From Indolivaga macrotermitis (GTDB taxonomy: Bacteria; Bacteroidota; Bacteroidia; Bacteroidales; Dysgonomonadaceae): 64,000 nucleotides of DNA. Shown piece by piece: positions 42,325 through 51,663 of the stretch. Within the stretch, counting starts at the first letter, position 1; every line of letters begins with the position of its first letter. The DNA is taken from the NCBI RefSeq assembly GCF_900128985.1, contig NZ_FQUC01000001.1:124001-188000 (forward strand), read 5' to 3'. The position numbers and the translations under genes were made by a program. The notes below the pieces were generated by a model. That model saw nothing but the letters and a program-made list of their open reading frames with translations, was not told the DNA's origin and made no database searches.

Positions 42325-42626
42325 GACAATAGTTAGATCTTCTTCATTTAAGGTAACCTTAATATATCAAGAAATGTAAATCTTGAATTTCAAAATATAT
42401 CTATTTTGTCATGTAAAAGTAGCAAAATGAATATTTATAAATGTAAATAATAAGCTAAAAAAGCCTATATGAGCTTATATTTATAATGATTCTAAATAAA
42501 ATAGCATATATCTATCTCTATATAAATGGAATATATCAAGCAATAGCAAGTATTTAATAATGTATTTTCATGGTATAACTAACTATTGTTGTTTTACTTA
42601 CCAAAGTAATAAATAGGTCTGAGACC
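42325..42626. other. 302-bp AT-rich region upstream of hdrC
   Basis: No gene was found. It contains a TTAAGGT-A-ACCTTAA palindrome at 42348-42362 and a TCAAG-N10-CTTGA repeat at 42367-42386. No exact -7 consensus was found for hdrC. Confidence 0.6.
42348..42362. promoter_or_regulatory. Palindrome upstream of hdrC, possible operator
   Basis: TTAAGGTAACCTTAA is perfectly symmetric around one central base and lies 24 bases from the hdrC start codon, in a position to block or restrict transcription or translation. Confidence 0.4.
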
Positions 42627-43739
42627 TCAGTTGGTTTTTTTATAGCTCAAGATAGCCCAGATGTTACATACAATAGCGAAACCGATGGTTGCAAATAGCT
42701 GAGGCAGAATGTCGAACAGTCCGCTACCTTTGATAAATATGAGCCGAATAACTTCGATAAAATAACGGATAGGATTAATAAGTGTCAGCATTTGTGCCCA
42801 TTGCGGCATACTGCTGATAGGTGTGAGCATTCCGCTCAATAGTACAAATATCAGCATGAAGAAGAAGGCGATCAGCATCGCTTGCTGCTGTGTTTCGGAA
42901 TAATTGGAGATAATCAGCCCGATACCGCTGAATGCCAGCAGATAGAAAAATGAGAAGAAATAGATAATAAGAATATTTCCCGCGGGGATCAACCCGTACA
43001 TCAGCCACGAAGCAATCAATCCGATGGTGAGCATCACATATCCGATTATCCAGAAAGGTATCAGTTTACTCAGAATAAATGTAGCTTTGCCGATAGGTGT
43101 TACGTTAATTTGTTCCATTGTACCTTTCTCTTTCTCGCGGACTATATTTAAGGCAGATAGCATTCCCCCGATAATGGTTATAAGCAGTACTAATATGGCA
43201 GGTACCATAAATATCCGGTAATTCATTTCGGGATTATAACGAAAATAGGTAGATACCTCAATATTATTGGTCAGGCTCGAACTTTGCCCTGTACTGCTGA
43301 TAATATCCCGGTTAAAGTCGGTAATAATTTGTGAAATATAATTGCTGCCCAACGAAGCCTTCTGTCCGTTAATCGCATTTACGGATAGCATCAGTCCAGA
43401 GGATTGTTCCTTTATCAGGTCATTTTCAAAATTCCGGGGTATTTCCAGAATCAGGTCGGCTGTATTTTGTTCTATGGAGATCATTGCCTCCTCGTACGAA
43501 TCAGAATAATCAGTAAGTTTGAAATATCCGCTCGATATGGCTTTTTCGATCAGTTGTTTTGATAGGGTACTCTTGTCATTATCAATAACACTAAGCGAAA
43601 TATTGCGTTGCTCGAACGTGGCTGCCCACGGAAATATCAATAGTTGTATAAGCGGCATCATCAGGATAATACGCAGCATGGTTTTATCCCTGAATATTTG
43701 GAGAAACTCTTTTTGGAGTAAGAATTTTAATGTTCTCAT
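42627..43739 (-). CDS. ABC-2 type transporter permease (YbhS/YbhR-like), last gene
   Basis: A 370-residue permease: one N-terminal membrane helix (about 20-40), a large periplasmic domain (about 45-170) and five C-terminal helices including the ABC-2 signature IVREKEKGTMEQINVTPIG. Paired with the similar 43741-44844 permease it would form the heteromeric channel of a YbhGFSR-type exporter. It is the last gene of the leftward operon; the two permease genes are one base apart. Confidence 0.92.
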   Translation of the reverse strand: MRTLKFLLQKEFLQIFRDKTMLRIILMMPLIQLLIFPWAATFEQRNISLSVIDNDKSTLSKQLIEKAISSGYFKLTDYSDSYEEAMISIEQNTADLILEIPRNFENDLIKEQSSGLMLSVNAINGQKASLGSNYISQIITDFNRDIISSTGQSSSLTNNIEVSTYFRYNPEMNYRIFMVPAILVLLITIIGGMLSALNIVREKEKGTMEQINVTPIGKATFILSKLIPFWIIGYVMLTIGLIASWLMYGLIPAGNILIIYFFSFFYLLAFSGIGLIISNYSETQQQAMLIAFFFMLIFVLLSGMLTPISSMPQWAQMLTLINPIRYFIEVIRLIFIKGSGLFDILPQLFATIGFAIVCNIWAILSYKKTN

Positions 43740-43740
43740 T

Positions 43741-44844
43741 TTACAATCGGTTTTTGAATTGTTTGATACTGATTGTTAATAATACGACAGCCATCAGAAT
43801 AAGTATTCCGCATTCGAATGCAATCGCTTCGAATCCCATTCCTTTGAGCATAACATCTTTCACTGCCGATATAAACCATTTAGCCGGAATAATATTAGAG
43901 ATAGCCCGCAATAGCCACGGCATATTTTCGATAGGATATATTAAGCCTGATAGTAAAAGTGTAGGCACCAGTAGCCCCACGGCACTTATAATCATAGCTA
44001 CCCGCTGTGTATCTACTATAGAGGATATCAGTAAACCTAATGACAGGGCTGATATGATGAATAGTATGCCTAAAAAGAGTATCAGAAATATATTGCCGAC
44101 AATAGGAACATCCATCAGAAAATGAGAAATAAACAGAATACTTAATATATTAACGAAGGCGATTGCCAGATAGGGAACAGCCTTAGCCAGTACAATATAT
44201 ACAGGCTTGATAGGAGAGACCAGCAGTACTTCCATAGTGCCTTCTTCTTTCTCGCGGACAATAGAGATGGATGTCATAATCGCACAGATAAGCATCAACA
44301 CGAGTCCTATAATTCCCGGGACGAAGTTGTATGAACTGATCAGCTGCGGGTTGTATAACATCTTCTGTTCGATGTGTATCCGGTAAGGTATCGTCTCGTT
44401 TTTACTGAGATCCTGCTGGAAATCGGAAATAATTAATTGTCCGTATCCTGCTACAATAGACGCTTCACTGGCGTCAGAGGCATCGGCAAGTAATTGTACT
44501 CTAGCTGTACCCGTATGTTGCAATTCGTTTGCAAAATCGGATGGGATAACAATTACCAGTTTGGTTTTTCCTTTATGAAATTCACGTTCTATATCGTCGT
44601 AAGAGTGCAGGTCACTATAGTGTATGAAATATTTGTTGCCTGCGAACTTCTCTACAAGTTGCCTCGAAGCTGTACTTCCAGACTCATCGAGAACCGAAAA
44701 CCGCACATCTTTAATATCAGAGGTAATGGCATACCCGAATAACAGCAATTGTATAATGGGCATTGCCAACAGGATAAATAAGGTACGTTTGTCCCTTGTT
44801 ATATGGTATACCTCTTTTTTTACAAAATTGAAAAATTGTCTCAT
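43741..44844 (-). CDS. ABC-2 type transporter permease (YbhR/YbhS-like)
   Basis: A 367-residue permease with the same layout as its neighbour: an N-terminal helix, a periplasmic domain, and IVREKEEGTMEVLLVSPIK before the membrane bundle. It partners with the 42627-43739 permease. Its ATG overlaps the stop of the second ATPase by one base (TGATG), so translation is coupled. Confidence 0.92.
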   Translation of the reverse strand: MRQFFNFVKKEVYHITRDKRTLFILLAMPIIQLLLFGYAITSDIKDVRFSVLDESGSTASRQLVEKFAGNKYFIHYSDLHSYDDIEREFHKGKTKLVIVIPSDFANELQHTGTARVQLLADASDASEASIVAGYGQLIISDFQQDLSKNETIPYRIHIEQKMLYNPQLISSYNFVPGIIGLVLMLICAIMTSISIVREKEEGTMEVLLVSPIKPVYIVLAKAVPYLAIAFVNILSILFISHFLMDVPIVGNIFLILFLGILFIISALSLGLLISSIVDTQRVAMIISAVGLLVPTLLLSGLIYPIENMPWLLRAISNIIPAKWFISAVKDVMLKGMGFEAIAFECGILILMAVVLLTISIKQFKNRL

Positions 44845-45581
44845 CAGTCGTCCCCCCTTTTTGCTTTTCTTGCCAACGTGTAGAATACTTCTTCCAGATT
44901 GTCGGCACCAAATTGTTTACGTAAATTCGATGGAGTATCTAATGCTTCTATTTTACCATCTACCATAATGGATATCCGGTTGCAATATTCGGCTTCGTCC
45001 ATATAATGCGTGGTAACGAATGCAGTAATTCCCCTGTCGGCAGCCTCATAAATCATTTCCCAGAATATCCGTCTGGCAATAGGGTCGACACCGCCTGTCG
45101 GTTCATCCAAAAAGACTATTTTGGGTGTATGAAAGGTGGATACTGCAAACGAAACCTTCTGCTTGATGCCTAACGGTAAAGACTCAACCAGAGCATTTTG
45201 CTCGTTCTGTAAGCTCAAGTCTTGTATTACCTGCTCGCCTTTCATCTTTATTTCCTTATCGGACATACCGTAGATTCCCCCGAAGAGACGCATGTTTTCT
45301 TTGATGGTCAGGTCTTCATATAACGAAAACTTCTGGCTCATATAACCGATATTTTGTTTTACCAGGTCGCGCTGTTTATATATGTCGTATCCGGCAACTG
45401 TGCCCTGTCCGGATGTCGGTTCGAGTAATCCGCAAAGCATCCGCATAGCGGTAGTTTTTCCTGCACCGTTCGCCCCGAGAAAGCCGAATATTTCGCCTTG
45501 TCCTACTTCGAATGATATGTGGTCTACTGCCGTGAAGCTTCCGAACTTCTTGGTAAGGTCTTTAATTATTATTGCTTCCAT
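44844..45581 (-). CDS. ABC transporter ATP-binding protein, second NBD (YbhF C-half-like)
   Basis: A 245-residue ATPase. Walker A is GANGAGKTT, the Q-loop region is MSQKFSLYEDLT, Walker B is IVFLDEPTGGVDP and the H-loop His lies in TTHYMDEA. The signature motif is degenerate: LPLGIKQ instead of LSGGxxQ. In Escherichia coli the equivalent half is fused in YbhF; here the two halves are separate genes overlapping by 20 bases. It powers the drug or metabolite exporter. Confidence 0.93.
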   Translation of the reverse strand: MEAIIIKDLTKKFGSFTAVDHISFEVGQGEIFGFLGANGAGKTTAMRMLCGLLEPTSGQGTVAGYDIYKQRDLVKQNIGYMSQKFSLYEDLTIKENMRLFGGIYGMSDKEIKMKGEQVIQDLSLQNEQNALVESLPLGIKQKVSFAVSTFHTPKIVFLDEPTGGVDPIARRIFWEMIYEAADRGITAFVTTHYMDEAEYCNRISIMVDGKIEALDTPSNLRKQFGADNLEEVFYTLARKAKRGDD

Positions 45582-46461
45582 TATCCATCAATTCAATAAA
45601 ACAATCTTCTATACCGGGTTTAATCTCCATCATTTCAGTACCATGTATTTCTATAGGCCTGTTGTCCTGGAATGTTATATGCAGGTATTCGCCGAAAATA
45701 TAGCAACTTCTTATTTCACTATTATCTTTTAGTTTTTGCAGTAAATGGTAATTATTGTTTGACTTAATAGCGAACAAGCGATAAGGAAATTGATCCAGAA
45801 TACCCGATGGGGTATTTATCGACATTATTTGTCCGTTCTGTATCAGGGCTATGCGGTCACACATATTCGCCTCGTCCATATACGGTGTCGATACTAAAGT
45901 TGTAATGTTCTGATTACGCAGGGTACGGAGCATTTCCCAGAATTCTTTACGTGATACGGGATCTACACCTGTAGTAGGTTCGTCGAGCAAAAGGATACTA
46001 GGCTTATGTATCAGGGAGCAGCAAAGTGCTAGCTTTTGTTTCATTCCTCCTGACAATTGTCCTGCACGACGGTTTTTGAACGGCTCTATCTGTACATATA
46101 TATCTTTGATAAATTCATAATTAGCATCGAGGGTAGTGCCAAATAATCCGGCGAAAAACTCAAGATTCTCTTTGATTGTTAAATCTTGATATAAAGAAAA
46201 TTTACCCGGCATATAGCTGAGAATGTTGCGTATTTCACGGTAGTGATTCACAACGTCCAAATTTTCGATAGATGCACTGCCTTTGTCTGGTAAAAGGAGG
46301 GTTGCCAGAATCCGGAATAAGGAAGTTTTTCCTGCACCATCAGGACCTATCAATCCGAACAGTTCACCGTGATTGACTTCAAAATTAATATTTTGCAAGG
46401 CTTTTACCGGAGATTCTCCTCCGTACATTTTTGTAATATTATTAATAGATATGGCTGCCAT
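45562..46461 (-). CDS. ABC transporter ATP-binding protein, first NBD (YbhF N-half-like)
   Basis: A 299-residue ATPase. Walker A is GPDGAGKTS, the signature QLSGGMKQK is canonical and Walker B is ILLLDEPTTGVDP, but the H-loop position reads STPYMDEA, with Pro replacing the His. It complements the second NBD, which has the His but a weak signature, so the pair should form one full and one degenerate ATP site. The Met at 46461 is chosen; the longer frame adds 15 residues without family similarity. Confidence 0.92.
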   Translation of the reverse strand: MAAISINNITKMYGGESPVKALQNINFEVNHGELFGLIGPDGAGKTSLFRILATLLLPDKGSASIENLDVVNHYREIRNILSYMPGKFSLYQDLTIKENLEFFAGLFGTTLDANYEFIKDIYVQIEPFKNRRAGQLSGGMKQKLALCCSLIHKPSILLLDEPTTGVDPVSRKEFWEMLRTLRNQNITTLVSTPYMDEANMCDRIALIQNGQIMSINTPSGILDQFPYRLFAIKSNNNYHLLQKLKDNSEIRSCYIFGEYLHITFQDNRPIEIHGTEMMEIKPGIEDCFIELMDNGSNNN

Positions 46462-46565
46462 ATACCCTTTTTGTGCGTGATTTATATTTAAATAGAGACA
46501 AAACACCCCTCCGCCTATTCAAAAATCTTGTTGGCGGTTGTTCTATATGCTTTAAAAAGTCAAAG

Positions 46566-47606
46566 TTATTTTGCTATATAGGAATCTATTGTTTTACAAA
46601 TTCTGTTATAAAGCGACTTCCGTTTACTTGTTCGATAAAATATCCATTGTCCAAATCCGCTGTAAAACAACAAAGCCAGATTGCGTATTTTGCGTATACG
46701 CAGGATTATCCTTTGGTTTACTTCTTTGAACTCTTTATCGACCAGAATAGAGGTAGCTGCATTTTCTCCGGTTTTCATCGCATAGAAAAGCCCTTCGCTG
46801 GTAACCGAATCTGTGTAGCTGCCTGCATCGCCTATAAGGATGATGTTTTTACGGAACTCGTAGTCGATATTGTCCATTGTAGGTATGTATGCACCCCTTA
46901 TTTTTCCTTCTTTTGATAAATCATAATGTTCGAGCATATCATCAAACTCATTCAGTGATGGCGTACCTGCATGTCCGTATCCCACTACATATCCGTTCTC
47001 GTTCGGGAAAAGATACCCATAACCCATTTTGTAACGTTTGTCGAAAAATATCTTGATATTCTTTTCTGATTTGTCCGCTACGCTCTTTTCCATCCATACC
47101 AATCCTTTACTGTGATTGGGGTCTATATATTTTCGGACAATACTGTTGGCTCCGTCAGCACCGATAAGGTAATCGCACGAAACTACCGATTTGTCTCCTA
47201 AAGTAAGATATATTCTATTTTCTTTCTCTTCGATAGAAGCAGCTTTTGCATGGAGTACTTCGCCTCCAATTTCTTTGTAACGACTTAAAAGTACATTATC
47301 GAAATCTTTGCGTATGACGGTACGTATACCTTCCGACATCCGGAAATTAGCCAACAATTGCTTGCGAGAGTATATTTCCATCTGGTATACAGTCTGATAA
47401 TCATACTTCAGATCAGTATATATTCTTTCGAGCAGGCGAACCGATTTAGGGGTCAGGCCTCCGCCACAGGTCTTATCACGAGGAAACTCTTTCCGTTCTA
47501 TAATCAGGCATTCCTGTTTGTTTTTGGCAAGAATATACCCACAGACACTGCCCGCAGGTCCTGCACCTACGATAATGGTCTTTATATGCCTGATAGTTGT
47601 ATTCAT
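46566..47606 (-). CDS. Geranylgeranyl-reductase-family flavoprotein, copy 2
   Basis: A 346-residue FAD-dependent oxidoreductase. The FAD motif IIVGAGPAGSVCGYIL is followed by the family hallmark PRDKTCGGGLTP (about 40-51) and the second FAD motif LIGDAGSYTDSVTSEGLFYA (about 256-275). The family saturates isoprenoid chains (archaeal lipids, chlorophyll, menaquinone side chains) or hydroxylates and halogenates secondary metabolites. It is a tandem paralogue of the gene 43 bases upstream, placed between the HlyD and ABC genes of an exporter operon. Confidence 0.88.
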   Translation of the reverse strand: MNTTIRHIKTIIVGAGPAGSVCGYILAKNKQECLIIERKEFPRDKTCGGGLTPKSVRLLERIYTDLKYDYQTVYQMEIYSRKQLLANFRMSEGIRTVIRKDFDNVLLSRYKEIGGEVLHAKAASIEEKENRIYLTLGDKSVVSCDYLIGADGANSIVRKYIDPNHSKGLVWMEKSVADKSEKNIKIFFDKRYKMGYGYLFPNENGYVVGYGHAGTPSLNEFDDMLEHYDLSKEGKIRGAYIPTMDNIDYEFRKNIILIGDAGSYTDSVTSEGLFYAMKTGENAATSILVDKEFKEVNQRIILRIRKIRNLALLFYSGFGQWIFYRTSKRKSLYNRICKTIDSYIAK

Positions 47607-47649
47607 TGTTTACTTTTTGGGATAAATTCTTTTCTAATGCGAAGATACT

Positions 47650-48687
47650 TTACCTCGCCAGATACTCATCAATCTTTCGGCGTATGCGGTCATACATAAA
47701 GTCCGTTGTACAGAAATACACTACAGGTACATGTACCAGTTTATTGTAAAAATACTCCGACAACATATTTATTTTCCGTATACGGTTGGTAATGCCTATA
47801 CATAGATCTTTATAGGATTTGCCTTCCGAGACAGACTGGGCGGCAAATGCTCCTGTCTGGATAGCATAAAAGATACCTTCACCCGAAATGGAATCGACAA
47901 ATCCCCCGGCGTCTCCTATAAGTATAATCTGATCGTGCATACGATATTCGATATTGTCGAATATAGGGAGATATGCCCCTTTCTGCTTTTCGGTATTGGG
48001 GAGATGGGAGGTTGTTATCCTCCTGCTGAATTCTTCCCTGTTGGTTTCCGTATCTCCGTATCCGATAACACAACCTTCGGGATTAGGGAACATATACATG
48101 TAGCCTTTATCCAGATGGTAATCGAAAAACAACTTTATGTGGTCAAAGCTCTTATCTGTAATGGTCTTTTCGAGCAAAAGCATTTTGCGGTTGTTTTTCG
48201 GTTGAAGATACTTTCGTACTATGCTGTTTGCACCATCGGCCCCGATCAGTTTGTTGCACGAAAGGCGGCTTCCGTCGGCTAGCGTTACAAATATTTTACC
48301 GTCTTGCTCCTCTATTCCGGTTGCCCTGCCGTGTAGTATTTGGCCTCCTGCTCTTTTGTATGCATCCAGCAGAGTGTTGTCAAAGTCTTTGCGGCAAACC
48401 ACTCGTATTTCGTCCGAAAGAGGAAATTTGCGGCTTCTTTTCTTTCCGAGATTCACTTCGAGAGTTTTAACCGGCTTATAGTCGTAAGTCAAGTTGTCGA
48501 AAATTTTGTCTATTAATCTATAACATTTGGGGGTAAGTCCTCCTCCGCAGACTTTGTCTCTGGGGAAAGTACTCCTTTCGATGATTAAACATTCGTTTCC
48601 TTTTTGTGTCAGCATGTATCCGCAGGTAGTACCGGCCGGGCCTCCGCCAATAATGATTGTTTCGAAGTGTTTGGTTTCAGTGTTCAT
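47650..48687 (-). CDS. Geranylgeranyl-reductase-family flavoprotein, copy 1
   Basis: A 345-residue flavoprotein with IIGGGPAGTTCGYMLTQKG, PRDKVCGGGLTPKC and LIGDAGGFVDSISGEGIFYA, the same hallmarks as copy 2. A basic C-terminal tail (FMYDRIRRKIDEYLAR) is shared in shape by both copies. Its start overlaps the HlyD stop by 4 bases, so its synthesis is tied to the export machinery. The substrate is probably a hydrophobic, unsaturated molecule that the pump then exports; this is an inference from context. Confidence 0.88.
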   Translation of the reverse strand: MNTETKHFETIIIGGGPAGTTCGYMLTQKGNECLIIERSTFPRDKVCGGGLTPKCYRLIDKIFDNLTYDYKPVKTLEVNLGKKRSRKFPLSDEIRVVCRKDFDNTLLDAYKRAGGQILHGRATGIEEQDGKIFVTLADGSRLSCNKLIGADGANSIVRKYLQPKNNRKMLLLEKTITDKSFDHIKLFFDYHLDKGYMYMFPNPEGCVIGYGDTETNREEFSRRITTSHLPNTEKQKGAYLPIFDNIEYRMHDQIILIGDAGGFVDSISGEGIFYAIQTGAFAAQSVSEGKSYKDLCIGITNRIRKINMLSEYFYNKLVHVPVVYFCTTDFMYDRIRRKIDEYLAR

Positions 48688-49601
48688 TTGTCTTTCTCTT
48701 TAAAGTCAACATCCCCGTACATTCCGATCTTTATAGCACCGTCAGTATTGGTCACAGCCACTTTGATGGCGTATACCAGATTTTGTCTTTCGTCTTTGGT
48801 CTGAATGGTTTTTGGGGTAAATTCAGCCTTGTCCGAGATCCAGGTGACACGTCCCGCATAAGACTTTTGTCCGCCTTCCGATCCCGACTCGTTGATAAAG
48901 ATAGTAACATTTTGTCCGATTTTCACTTTTTCGAGTTGATTAGAAACAATATATGCTCTTAAATATAAATTCTGCGTATCGGCGATTTTAAACAGTGGTT
49001 TTCCGGGAGAGACAACTTCGCCCTCCTCACTGTATTTGTTCAGGATAGTACCGTCGATCGGGCTGTTGATCTTACATTTTGTAAGCATATCTTCCACCTG
49101 AGCTATTTGTATGTCGACGGACGAGGCTTGCTCGTTCAGGCTGTTTACAGATGTGCCGATCGAGTTGGTTTGTGCTTCCAGTGTTTTTTGTAATACTTTC
49201 AGTTGGCTGTTGGCATCGTCAACCTGCTTTTGAGTAGCTGCATTAGCTGCAAAAAGATTATCTACACGTCTTTTTTCAATTTCGGCTTTGGCTATTTGTT
49301 CCTTAGTTGCAGCTATCTGGAGGCTGAGGTCGGGGCGGCTTACTATTACCGATTTATGTGAAGCCAGTAACTGAAGCTTTTTCAGATAGGTCTGTGTACT
49401 GTCTATATAACCTGCATACTGACCTTTGGTAAGTACGTCGCCTTCCGTGATACTGAAGCTTTCGATTCTTCCCGAAGCTTCTGCCGATACAATAACTTCG
49501 GTAGCCTCGAAAGTACCCGAAGCGTCGTGTTCGAATTTGTTATTATTGCAAGCCCATAAACCTGCGAGTACGAATATATATGCGATGTATTGCGTTTTCA
49601 T
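48684..49601 (-). CDS. HlyD-family membrane fusion lipoprotein (YbhG-like)
   Basis: A 305-residue periplasmic adaptor. Its N-terminal signal ends in AGLWAC, so Cys18 is a probable lipid anchor. It has a biotinyl-lipoyl half (VSAEASGRIESFSITEGDVL), a long coiled coil (about 75-165) and the matching half INSPIDGTILNKYSEEGEVV. The AEFTPKTIQTKDERQNLVYA segment is typical of YbhG. It connects the ABC permeases with the TolC-type channel, whose gene lies 2 bases upstream. Confidence 0.93.
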   Translation of the reverse strand: MKTQYIAYIFVLAGLWACNNNKFEHDASGTFEATEVIVSAEASGRIESFSITEGDVLTKGQYAGYIDSTQTYLKKLQLLASHKSVIVSRPDLSLQIAATKEQIAKAEIEKRRVDNLFAANAATQKQVDDANSQLKVLQKTLEAQTNSIGTSVNSLNEQASSVDIQIAQVEDMLTKCKINSPIDGTILNKYSEEGEVVSPGKPLFKIADTQNLYLRAYIVSNQLEKVKIGQNVTIFINESGSEGGQKSYAGRVTWISDKAEFTPKTIQTKDERQNLVYAIKVAVTNTDGAIKIGMYGDVDFKEKDK

Positions 49602-49603
49602 AA

Positions 49604-50872
49604 TCAGTAACCTTTGATGTTGTTATAATTGTATATGCTGTATAAATATTGTATCTCGTGCAGAGCCATGGTTTGTCGTGCCTGATTTTCGGCATTAATA
49701 TCTTTTATCAGGTCGTTTATGGTATATATTCCGTTGCGGTATTTGCTGTCGCTGGCGTTTTTCACTCTTTCCCGTAGAGCGATTATCTGCGTGTCTTTTT
49801 CTAATAAGTTCTTATACTTCTGTATTTCGTTCGATGTCTGCGAAGATTCCATTGTATTATTGAATAAGAATGTTTCTTCCTGAATGTTTACAAGTTGCCG
49901 TTGTGTTTCTATCAGCCTCTGCTCATTCTTTTTTGTGTATAGGTTTCCGAATTTCCAGGTGAGTTTCACACCACCGATAGCGAATAACTTAAATTGGTCT
50001 TCGAGCATATTTAATCCTGGACGTCCGTATCCTCCTTGAGTGAACAGCCCTATGTTAGGCATATTCTTGGCAGAGATAGCTGTTTCCTGTTTGTTGAGCA
50101 GTTCTAATTGCTTGTTGTAATAGAAAAGCTCGGGACGGTTATTTTGTTCGGCAACTATGGCTGAATTGGGAGTTGTCAATTGGTGTTCCGGCGTAATCTC
50201 TTGTTTGATAAAAACAGATAACATATCAGTATAAGATTTCCGCGAAGCTTTTAATTCGGTCGTTTGTTGCTCAATATTGAGGATCTCAACCTGAATGGCA
50301 TCTATATCTGATTGCATGGCAGTTCCGTTTCGAAACGAGGCATTCACGAAGTCGAGAGTTGTATTCAGGCTTTCGGTATTTAGTTTAAGAATCGCGATCT
50401 GCTTATCTATAGAAAGGATACCGAAATATAGCTGGTTTACCCGGTCCCGTATCTGGTACAAATTTACCTCCAGGCTTTGCTGTTCTACTGCGGTGTTTGC
50501 TTTAATAATTCCCTGTTGAGCCGAGGTTTGTCCTCCATCCCATATGACCTGATTGATATCGATTGTCGCTTTGTACTGATCTTTGCTCATGGACGGAATA
50601 TCCATTCCGAATTGAGATATATCGATAGGTAGTTTAGTCACATCCGACTGGTATGTAGCCTGTGCATTGAGGGTTACTTGCGGGAGGTAACTTTTTCCTG
50701 CGTTTTCGAGGTTAAATTTTTCCGACCGGCTGATAAGCCCATATTGTTTGATGAGCGGGTAATTGTCACGGGCTTTCGACTGACATTCATCTAAAGTCAA
50801 TTGTATAGTCTGTGCAGGTAAACTGCTTATTACTATCAGTGAAACAACAATATATGATAAGAGCTTTTTCAT
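49604..50872 (-). CDS. TolC-family outer-membrane efflux protein
   Basis: A 422-residue outer-membrane factor with a signal peptide (about 1-20, ends SLPAQ) and the two-fold coiled-coil and strand repeat of TolC proteins: LTLDECQSKARDNYPLIKQ begins repeat one, and a matching KYRNGIYTINDLIKDINAE segment lies near the end. It forms the exit duct of the tripartite pump. Its start overlaps the TetR gene stop by 4 bases. Confidence 0.92.
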   Translation of the reverse strand: MKKLLSYIVVSLIVISSLPAQTIQLTLDECQSKARDNYPLIKQYGLISRSEKFNLENAGKSYLPQVTLNAQATYQSDVTKLPIDISQFGMDIPSMSKDQYKATIDINQVIWDGGQTSAQQGIIKANTAVEQQSLEVNLYQIRDRVNQLYFGILSIDKQIAILKLNTESLNTTLDFVNASFRNGTAMQSDIDAIQVEILNIEQQTTELKASRKSYTDMLSVFIKQEITPEHQLTTPNSAIVAEQNNRPELFYYNKQLELLNKQETAISAKNMPNIGLFTQGGYGRPGLNMLEDQFKLFAIGGVKLTWKFGNLYTKKNEQRLIETQRQLVNIQEETFLFNNTMESSQTSNEIQKYKNLLEKDTQIIALRERVKNASDSKYRNGIYTINDLIKDINAENQARQTMALHEIQYLYSIYNYNNIKGY

Positions 50873-51486
50873 ATTTCCATTTTTAAGAATGTCTTGATCT
50901 CTTTGGGTATTAATTTTCGTCTCTCGCTTATAAATTGCCAGTATGACTCTTCATCTAATCCAAATATGCTTAACAGCAAAGGCTTACCTATAAACGGAAA
51001 GATTGTCATCGAAACTACATTTATTATTATATGTGTAGGGCTTACCTCCTTCAATCCGGAATCTTCGATCTGCTTTTCTAACAATCTCTGTAGTCGGCTT
51101 GTTTTTACAATGTTCAAAGGAAAACCTGATTTTTCGATAAATTTTCCGGGATCAGCCTGTATTTGCCCTAATACGAATAACGGAAGATTTGGATTCTCGA
51201 TCAGAAGGTCTATATATTTCTCTACTATCCGGTCTATCATTTCGGGAAGGCTGAGTTTTTCATTATTCATTATGCCACTCAGGAATGCGATCAAATTATG
51301 AAGGCTTTCACCCATGATTAGCTCGAAAAGCTTCTCTTTACTTCTGAAATAGTAATTGAGCAGAGCAAGATTTATTCCCGCTTCTTCTGCTATGTCCCTC
51401 GACTTAGTCATTCCATAACCCTTTTGCTGGAATAGTCGGCGAGCAGCTTCCTTTATTCTTTCTTCTGTTGTTATGTCTTTTTCCAT
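50869..51486 (-). CDS. TetR-family regulator of the exporter operon (CecR-like)
   Basis: A 205-residue repressor. The N-terminal helix-turn-helix is IKEAARRLFQQKGYGMT, then SRDIAEEAGINLALLNYYF. The C-terminal ligand domain is similar in size to CecR/YbiH, which controls YbhGFSR pumps. It is the first gene of the operon and probably autoregulates it. A TTAAAT-N5-ATTTAA palindrome lies at 51520-51536, between it and the divergent DUF438 gene. Confidence 0.92.
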   Translation of the reverse strand: MEKDITTEERIKEAARRLFQQKGYGMTKSRDIAEEAGINLALLNYYFRSKEKLFELIMGESLHNLIAFLSGIMNNEKLSLPEMIDRIVEKYIDLLIENPNLPLFVLGQIQADPGKFIEKSGFPLNIVKTSRLQRLLEKQIEDSGLKEVSPTHIIINVVSMTIFPFIGKPLLLSIFGLDEESYWQFISERRKLIPKEIKTFLKMEI

Positions 51487-51519
51487 TCCTTTTCCTCTAT
51501 TTAATGTTACAAAAGAAGA

Positions 51520-51536
51520 TTAAATTTTTGATTTAA
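51520..51536. promoter_or_regulatory. Possible TetR operator
   Basis: TTAAAT, a 5-base centre, then ATTTAA; a perfect AT-rich inverted repeat 34 bases ahead of the TetR start. AT-rich palindromes arise easily by chance, so support is modest. Confidence 0.35.
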
Positions 51537-51625
51537 ACAAATGATTAAAACAAGAATTTAATTATTTGTTGGAAATTTTATTGCTACTGTAACAAATGAT
51601 ACAAATTTGAGGTATCCGGAGTATC

Positions 51626-51633
51626 TATTTTTG
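51626..51633 (+). promoter_or_regulatory. -7 box for DUF438 gene
   Basis: TATTTTTG lies 30 bases ahead of the ATG at 51664 and inside the longer open frame, which supports the shorter protein. Confidence 0.5.
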
Positions 51634-51663
51634 TTATATACAAAATATAATACCTTATCACTT

